A DNA stretch of 10,205 nt from Euryarchaeota archaeon UBA103 (GTDB taxonomy: Archaea; Thermoplasmatota; Poseidoniia; Poseidoniales; Thalassarchaeaceae). A model generated the notes under the pieces. That model had not been told where the DNA came from, did no database searches, and saw only the letters and a program-made list of their open reading frames with translations. The stretch covers positions 1 to 10,205 of the forward strand of contig DAYH01000013.1 of assembly GCA_002506825.1 (NCBI GenBank). Direction: 5' to 3'. Each line of letters starts with the position of its first letter. Position 1 is the stretch's first letter. Below are positions 5,893-10,205 of this stretch, piece after piece. The translations under genes and the position numbers were made by a program.

Positions 5893-6167
5893 GTAGCGAG
5901 AAAACCCTCTTGTTCAAGCATCATCCGCTTTCCTTCGATTCCTCCATTGCCAGAGTATCCCCCTATTCTTCCATCTGAACGTATTACCCTGTGGCACGGG
6001 ACTGCTGGGGAATATGGATTCGCAGCACAGGCATTCGCAACAGCTCTAGATGAGTTCGGTTTACCTATGGCTACAGCAATCTGCTTGTATGTTCTTATCT
6101 CTCCTTCAGGAATAGAAAGTAATTCCATCCAGACTAATTTCTGAAAGGAAGTCCCTTCCATTTTCAT
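5883..6167 (-). CDS. ogt: Methylated-DNA--protein-cysteine methyltransferase (O6-alkylguanine repair)
   Basis: 94 aa, comprising essentially only the C-terminal catalytic domain of Ogt/MGMT. The active-site motif is PCHRV with acceptor Cys58 (57-61). The DNA-binding helix-turn-helix has the Arg finger in SSRAVANA (R41), TYKQIA (27-32) precedes it, and the glycine loop GRIGGYSGNGGIEGK follows (66-80). The cysteine is intact, so this is a suicide alkyl-acceptor and not an alkyltransferase-like (ATL) protein, although its length is close to that of ATLs. The start codon overlaps the upstream stop as ATGA (6164-6167), showing translational coupling to the two-helix membrane protein; Met3 is an alternative start. 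The end overlaps the convergent microprotein gene by 10 nt. Confidence 0.9.
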   Translation of the reverse strand: MKMEGTSFQKLVWMELLSIPEGEIRTYKQIAVAIGKPNSSRAVANACAANPYSPAVPCHRVIRSDGRIGGYSGNGGIEGKRMMLEQEGFLATQK

Positions 6168-6451
6168 TGATCTTCCTCTTCGATTCCCGATGGACGATAT
6201 CCCTCATCCATTCCTACTATCTCGTAGTTTGACGGGAACAGAGCTATCGCAACGCCTCCGACCATACAACCAAGCCCAAGTAGGAATTGCCCCGTTATCA
6301 TCATCTCAAGGGCAATTGCAACTAATACTAACCCCCCAATGTTGGATACCCAAACTAGATTTTTGAATGTGGATAACGAGACTCCCGTGGTTCTTTCAGT
6401 CCTTTTGGGCCCAAACTCCGCACCAAATCTAATAGGGTCTTCATCACTCAA
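6164..6451 (-). CDS. Small two-helix membrane protein, unknown function
   Basis: 95 aa. A charged N-terminal ~28 residues leads into two transmembrane helices forming a hairpin: about 31-52 (NLVWVSNIGGLVLVAIALEM) and 55-73 (FLLGLGCMVGGVAIALFPS), then an acidic tail ending EEEDQ. I do not recognise a family. The start is TTG 6451, decided by AGGTGAT (6455-6461) three bases upstream; this site contains the TGA of the ferredoxin gene. The stop is shared with the ogt start (ATGA). It is therefore the middle gene of a tightly coupled trio, and may anchor or partner the ferredoxin, though this is only suggested by position. Confidence 0.75.
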   Translation of the reverse strand: MSDEDPIRFGAEFGPKRTERTTGVSLSTFKNLVWVSNIGGLVLVAIALEMMITGQFLLGLGCMVGGVAIALFPSNYEIVGMDEGYRPSGIEEEDQ

Positions 6452-6454
6452 ATT

Positions 6455-6461
6455 ATCACCT
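6455..6461 (-). promoter_or_regulatory. Ribosome-binding site overlapping ferredoxin stop
   Basis: AGGTGAT on the minus strand contains the last Arg codon and TGA of the ferredoxin gene, three bases before TTG 6451. It decides the TTG start of the two-helix membrane protein. Confidence 0.78.
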
Positions 6462-6788
6462 ATCTATCATCACAATTGCATCAGTGGGACAAGCAAGGAC
6501 ACATAATTGACATCCAGTACATGGGTCTCTAAGTATCTTGGCTTTCCGATTCACCTCTATATTGAGAATAGGACTAGCTAGAGGGGTATTATACAGCTCG
6601 ATTGCATCATCATCACATACGATAGTGCATTGATCGCATCCAATACACTGCTCTTCTTTGACCCATGCTACAGCGTCTTCGCCACCCTTTAACTTGGCTT
6701 GATCTTCAGATCTTCTGGCATCTAGGAGAATCTTAATCCTGCGTTGCTCAGATTTCCTCCGCGCTTCGAGATCTCGAATGCCAGTCAC
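6456..6788 (-). CDS. Two-cluster [4Fe-4S] ferredoxin with basic N-terminal extension
   Basis: 110 aa. Two classical cluster motifs: C48-x2-C51-x2-C54-x3-C58 and C90-x2-C93-x2-C96-x3-C100-Pro. In the first the residue after the last Cys is Asp, not the usual Pro (IVCDDDAI against LACPTDAI). The N-terminal ~45 residues are highly charged and probably helical (RRKSEQRRIKILLDARR...). The loop between the clusters is ~31 residues, longer than in minimal ferredoxins. Likely a soluble electron carrier or a subunit of an oxidoreductase; the partner is not identifiable. The GTG start at 6788 is preceded by GAGAGGGATT, a ribosome-binding-like site. It is first of a coupled trio and divergent from the 87-aa membrane protein gene. 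Confidence 0.85.
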   Translation of the reverse strand: MTGIRDLEARRKSEQRRIKILLDARRSEDQAKLKGGEDAVAWVKEEQCIGCDQCTIVCDDDAIELYNTPLASPILNIEVNRKAKILRDPCTGCQLCVLACPTDAIVMIDR

Positions 6789-6837
6789 AAAAATCCCTCT
6801 CTGCCCCTTCTTCTCAATGCTACGGTCAAAACATCAC

Positions 6838-6845
6838 TAATTTAA
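6838..6845 (+). promoter_or_regulatory. TATA box of the 87-aa membrane protein
   Basis: TAATTTAA centred 26 nt before ATG 6868, exactly the spacing that places transcription start at or next to the start codon, so a leaderless mRNA is likely. Because the element is nearly palindromic it could also serve the divergent ferredoxin gene, giving that transcript a short leader with its ribosome-binding site. Confidence 0.6.
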
Positions 6846-6867
6846 CCATGTTTCATCAGCGTCTACC

Positions 6868-7131
6868 ATGAAAGTCGATGAAGTACCCTGGCTATATGAT
6901 CCCCTTTGTTGGATAGGTTTGACTCAGGGTACTTTAATTTGGTTGGTAATGACAATTCACATATCTCCTGAAATAGCATGGATATCATTCGCCTGCGGCG
7001 GATTGATAGGATTCTTCATTTGGCTAACAGCTCTTGGTTACGGTAAGTCACAAGTAGCAAAATTCACTTTGTATGGAATAGCTCTGAATGCTTTACTGGC
7101 TATATTCTCTGGATGGTTAGCCTTTGGTTAG
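6868..7131 (+). CDS. Small three-helix membrane protein, unknown function
   Basis: 87 aa. Three hydrophobic helices at roughly 12-30, 35-55 and 64-85, with very short loops and a short cytoplasm-like N-terminus (MKVDEVPWLYDPL). I do not recognise the family. The ATG at 6868 has no ribosome-binding site, but a TATA-like TAATTTAA is centred 26 nt upstream, which points to a leaderless transcript and supports the start. Its TAG ends three bases before the stop of the large convergent cytochrome b/HdrD fusion gene. Confidence 0.75.
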   Translation: MKVDEVPWLYDPLCWIGLTQGTLIWLVMTIHISPEIAWISFACGGLIGFFIWLTALGYGKSQVAKFTLYGIALNALLAIFSGWLAFG

Positions 7132-7134
7132 GGC

Positions 7135-9918
7135 TTACTGATTCTTACCTGCTTCTACTTGTCTGGCTAGGAAGCTAACGACGTCTAATATTTCAAAGTC
7201 ATGCCGAGGATCCCCTTCGAATTTGAGACATTCGAAGTGAGAAACACATTTCGGACAGGAGGTTAGCATGATATCGGCCCCCGTCGCATTAACTTCTTCG
7301 AACCTCTGAACTCTCAATGCCCGGCTGTTCTCATTACAGCTCATCATACTGGAAACACCACAACAAAGGGCGTCCTCACCATGATGTTCCATCTCCACTA
7401 GGTTCACCCCTTCGACACTCGATATTAGGTCCCTAGGCTGGTCATAGATATTCATCTGCCTGCCTAGCCTACAAGGATCGTGAAAAGTGACTGTAACGTC
7501 ATCATCCGATTGCAGATTCATGTCAAACCCATTTTCAACTAGGAATTCTGTAGTGTGCATGACCTTCATGTCTTCTAATTCATAGTCTAGTGCGAATGTC
7601 CTAAAGCATTCAGCGCAAGAGGTTACTAGCGTATCAATCCCACTTTCTCCAAGCTTCTTCTGATTGTATGCCTTAAGCTTCTCGAAGACCTCTGTCATTC
7701 CTTGCCATTTCTGATCGTGGCCACAGCATTTCAAGAAGTCCCGGCCAAGGTAAGTGACGTCTTCTCCCATTTCTTCAAACAGTGTGAATGCGGATGTAGT
7801 CGCATCGCCTAGGTTCATCGATCCTTCATTCACATGACTGAAAATCATCTCTTGATCTAGGTAGTCCACACATCCAGGATAATATCCGATGTTTGAATCG
7901 ATTGGATACTCATCAATTGACATGAAGTATTCATCTGCATCTTCCTCTGCCTCGGCAGCTAGTACTGCCTGTAGCACAGTATGGGGTATTTCAGTCGCTG
8001 GAGGGCCACCAACTATCATATTCCTCCTAATGTCGACATAGGAGTCGTAGTCTACTAATTGTGGACAGGCATTAGTACATGCAGAGCATGTTAGGCACGA
8101 ATACAATGGTACGCCATCGTCCTCATTGTTCCATGTATTGTAGATAATATTCAGCTTATCTCCGGAGTTGAACAGTCTTACTGGACAAGCATCATCGCAC
8201 AGATCACACCCATAGCACTTGTTCATCTCATATTCGTAACCTCTTGCCATGCTCCTCATTAGCATGAATACCAATGCCCCAACACCCAGACAAGGTACGA
8301 ATAAAGAATAAATTAATTTCGCATCAAGACTCTTGGGGTTCTTTTCGAATGTTGGATTCTCCATGTACATGGCTGACATAGTTTCCAAATCCAATGCTGA
8401 CTCGGACCTAACTAATGCCGTACCATCGTCATTCAATAGCAGTGGTTGGTAAGCGACAACAGATAAGCTGGTAATTACTTCAACGGACTCATTGATGCCC
8501 TGCGATGTAGTCATGTATGAAACGCTGTAAGTACTTCCAGCATCCAGATATATGCTTTCTGAAACACAACCATCAGTGGACCAAACTTCCTCTCCCGAGG
8601 AGTCAGTTAGGACTAACGTTTGAGAATGAACGCCGGCTCCTCTAACAGTGGTCCTGAAAAGACAACCAATATCAGCAGGGACTTCTGAAACTCCGAGATC
8701 TTCTACTTCGAATGTCATACTTGTCTGATACGTTACTTCAGTTCCATCCACAGGTCCGAAATATGACGTTTCATCTTCAGCCGAGTTTCTCCCCGTCGCA
8801 CTGTCTGCGTGCCCGTTATCGCCTGCAAAATCTATAATTTTGAATTTAGTAGGTTGGAAAATTCCCCAGTTCGACCAATGTGAGGCAGCAATAACACACC
8901 AATCTGAGGGATCTTCTTCTACCGATAATCCGCTCCATGCTGCCAGAGATGAGCTTTCCTCATAAGGTATGCAATCATCTTCCCACTCAGCCCAAACATT
9001 CCCTTCTTCTACATGCACGAGTGTATCGGAAGGTTGAGCTCTGAGTGCGTCAAGATCTTCAATATCATCCATAGCGCCGAGACCTCCATAGTCCCAGAAA
9101 CCATTCTCATAAACCGGCCATGTAACGACAGAGATTAGTACGGCCGCGATTAATGAGCCAACAGCAACTTGGCGGCCGATCTTCGGTGTTACTCTCGAAC
9201 CCACGGAATTAAGGAGAAATTTCCTAGTGGGGAAATATATTACTGCAAACAAGAAAATTCCAGTAAGTATCCAGGGGACGGCATTGAAGACTTCAGCGGT
9301 CCAAGGAGCCTGTCTACCGCACATGAGTTCAGAATGCGATCCAGTGAAGCAATAGTCGCTACGATCCTTGGCATATAGGTCCAGGAAGATATTGATTGAG
9401 AAGACAGATATGAACCAGACATGTGCTAAATAAACAGCTCCCGCGGTTGCAAACCAAGGATCCTCGACCCCCCTCTTTTCTCTTCCAGGTAGGAACGGAG
9501 GAAGAGCTAGTATCCCAACAGGCAATCCAGTAATTGCAGCCCCCCACCATGCGGCATTCCAATCAATCACAGGAGAACCGAAGAACTCTCCGATAGGCCC
9601 AGCAGGTATCACGAATTGGGGAAGATACTCCCCCCATCTTAGGTATCCATAAGAGAATAGAACATACCAATCAGGGAAAACGAATCCAGCTTGAGCAAAG
9701 GGGTCGGCCGCACTATGGAGGGGAGGGGGTATGAGCCATGAGTAGAATGCAATTGTCATAACTATGGACGCAAAAATTATTGTATCTCGAAGGACTTCTG
9801 TAGGCCAGAATGGATGTCCAGTAAATGTTCTCCTCCTTTCAGTGTCAGCTTCTAAGAGCTTATTCCTCTCGCTGATATATGTGTCAGCGATTCTTCCAAA
9901 TCTATCCATCATTCCCAT
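7135..9918 (-). CDS. PetD-like cytochrome b domain fused to HdrD/GlpC-like iron-sulfur oxidoreductase
   Basis: 927 aa membrane fusion. Residues 1-~270: cytochrome b C-terminal (subunit IV-like) domain, with HPFWPTEVLRD before a first helix (43-63), quinol-site motif P82-D-W-Y85 (normally PEWY), then helices ~122-143, 157-182, 211-231, 249-268. Residues ~269-530: hydrophilic, Cys 316, 341, 419, 451, no recognised family. Helix ~534-556. Residues 557-927: HdrD/GlpC-like, with two cluster motifs (C568-571-574-578-P; C608-611-614-618-P) and two CCG domains (C683, C731-C732, C768-x2-C771; C816, C852-C853, C888-x2-C891). Positive loops (232-248; 557-566) put the Fe-S module in the cytoplasm and the middle domain outside. 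CCG domains in HdrB/HdrD act on disulfides or bind special clusters; here they may exchange electrons with the quinone pool through cytochrome b. Coupled to the upstream cytochrome b gene by GAGGTTGAT before ATG 9918. Confidence 0.88.
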   Translation of the reverse strand: MGMMDRFGRIADTYISERNKLLEADTERRRTFTGHPFWPTEVLRDTIIFASIVMTIAFYSWLIPPPLHSAADPFAQAGFVFPDWYVLFSYGYLRWGEYLPQFVIPAGPIGEFFGSPVIDWNAAWWGAAITGLPVGILALPPFLPGREKRGVEDPWFATAGAVYLAHVWFISVFSINIFLDLYAKDRSDYCFTGSHSELMCGRQAPWTAEVFNAVPWILTGIFLFAVIYFPTRKFLLNSVGSRVTPKIGRQVAVGSLIAAVLISVVTWPVYENGFWDYGGLGAMDDIEDLDALRAQPSDTLVHVEEGNVWAEWEDDCIPYEESSSLAAWSGLSVEEDPSDWCVIAASHWSNWGIFQPTKFKIIDFAGDNGHADSATGRNSAEDETSYFGPVDGTEVTYQTSMTFEVEDLGVSEVPADIGCLFRTTVRGAGVHSQTLVLTDSSGEEVWSTDGCVSESIYLDAGSTYSVSYMTTSQGINESVEVITSLSVVAYQPLLLNDDGTALVRSESALDLETMSAMYMENPTFEKNPKSLDAKLIYSLFVPCLGVGALVFMLMRSMARGYEYEMNKCYGCDLCDDACPVRLFNSGDKLNIIYNTWNNEDDGVPLYSCLTCSACTNACPQLVDYDSYVDIRRNMIVGGPPATEIPHTVLQAVLAAEAEEDADEYFMSIDEYPIDSNIGYYPGCVDYLDQEMIFSHVNEGSMNLGDATTSAFTLFEEMGEDVTYLGRDFLKCCGHDQKWQGMTEVFEKLKAYNQKKLGESGIDTLVTSCAECFRTFALDYELEDMKVMHTTEFLVENGFDMNLQSDDDVTVTFHDPCRLGRQMNIYDQPRDLISSVEGVNLVEMEHHGEDALCCGVSSMMSCNENSRALRVQRFEEVNATGADIMLTSCPKCVSHFECLKFEGDPRHDFEILDVVSFLARQVEAGKNQ

Positions 9919-9921
9919 AAT

Positions 9922-9930
9922 ATCAACCTC
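9922..9930 (-). promoter_or_regulatory. Ribosome-binding site at cytochrome b / fusion gene junction
   Basis: GAGGTTGAT on the minus strand, beginning inside the cytochrome b TGA (9929-9931), with the ATG of the fusion gene three bases beyond it at 9918. One base departs from the GAGGTGAT pattern by insertion of a T. Confidence 0.7.
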
Positions 9931-10205
9931 AATGCGGCTCCGCTATTCCCTGGGCCCAAACGATGAACAAATGAGCAAGAATGAGTGCAGTAACTACTAC
10001 GGGCAAAATGAAGACATGAAGGAAATACATTCTGGTAACTGTCTGTCCTGAGATTGTGGTCCCAGCGAACATAGCGGTTGCAACCCAACCTCCAATTAGA
10101 GGGGTGCTATTTGCCATGTTGATTCCAATAGTTGCAGCGCCGAATGCTAGGCTATCCCATGGGAGGAGGTACCCTGAATAGCCAAAGAAAATTGTGAAGA
10201 ACATC
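9929..10205 (-). CDS. Cytochrome b, b6-type (PetB-like), C-terminal part, partial
   Basis: The last 91-92 residues of a gene that begins right of the window; the Met at 10204 is internal to the family and not the start. Visible are the helix C region GYSGYLLPWDSLAFGAATIG, the P-I-G loop, TVTRMYFLH and helix D. The two haem-binding histidines are in LHVFILPVVVTALILAH, 15 positions apart (H-x14-H). This is the spacing of cytochrome b6 rather than the H-x13-H of mitochondrial-type cytochrome b. The protein ends shortly after helix D (AEPH stop), so it is a split, PetB-only subunit whose missing C-terminal domain is supplied by the next gene. Its stop codon is part of that gene's ribosome-binding site. 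A Rieske gene could lie further upstream but is outside the window. Confidence 0.9.
   Translation of the reverse strand, partial: MFFTIFFGYSGYLLPWDSLAFGAATIGINMANSTPLIGGWVATAMFAGTTISGQTVTRMYFLHVFILPVVVTALILAHLFIVWAQGIAEPH

Noticed and set aside
5883..6167. Alkyltransferase-like (ATL) protein without methyl-acceptor Cys
   Set aside because: The motif is PCHRV with Cys present; ATL proteins have another residue, commonly Trp, there.
1..10205. CRISPR arrays, insertion sequences, integrases or attachment sites
   Set aside because: No spaced direct repeats, terminal inverted repeats or transposase/integrase-like ORF were seen; the gene content is of a core-chromosome type.

Overview
The window looks like a piece of an archaeal chromosome, most likely a euryarchaeote of the Thermoplasmatota / Marine Group II (Poseidoniales) type. 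Direct signs are a complete archaeal aIF6 gene, a 23S-5S rRNA tail with an archaeal-style 5S, ribosome-binding sites of the form (G)AGGTGAT that match an archaeal 16S tail, and genes whose TATA-like boxes lie 26-30 nt before the start codon, implying near-leaderless mRNAs. The lineage is an inference from gene content and style; no species-level call is possible from the sequence alone.

Layout. 1-~281 is the 3' end of a 23S rRNA gene (plus strand), followed after about 70 nt and no tRNA by 5S rRNA (~351-473). aIF6 (563-1231, plus), a factor that binds the large ribosomal subunit, comes next. Tail to tail with it, with no base between the stops, is a minus-strand block reading leftward from 3675: acyl-CoA carboxylase carboxyltransferase subunit (PccB-like), a 65-aa small subunit, a biotin carboxyl carrier protein and a 76-aa Cys/His protein. 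Divergent from pccB runs a plus-strand block: the B12-binding small subunit of methylmalonyl-CoA mutase, its MeaB/ArgK G-protein chaperone and a membrane protein resembling CTP-dependent dolichol/diacylglycerol kinases. Together the two blocks encode part of propionyl-CoA -> methylmalonyl-CoA -> succinyl-CoA. The biotin carboxylase, epimerase and catalytic mutase subunit are not in the window.

From 5791 to 7131 are small genes: a 33-aa single-helix membrane microprotein with its own TATA box (plus), a minus-strand trio (two-cluster ferredoxin, two-helix membrane protein, O6-alkylguanine-DNA alkyltransferase), and a divergent 87-aa three-helix membrane protein (plus).

From 7135 to the right edge, on the minus strand, is the most unusual part. 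A b6-type cytochrome b (its start is off the window) is followed by a 927-residue fusion. The fusion begins with a PetD/subunit-IV-like quinol-site domain carrying PDWY instead of PEWY, continues with a ~260-residue probably extracytoplasmic domain and another membrane helix, and ends in a cytoplasmic HdrD/GlpC-like iron-sulfur module with two 4Fe-4S motifs and two complete CCG domains. This suggests an energy-converting membrane complex in which a cytosolic dithiol/Fe-S reaction is wired directly into a cytochrome b quinone circuit.

Translation style is distinctive. At five gene junctions the upstream TGA stop lies inside or against the Shine-Dalgarno of the next gene, and TTG or GTG starts are common.
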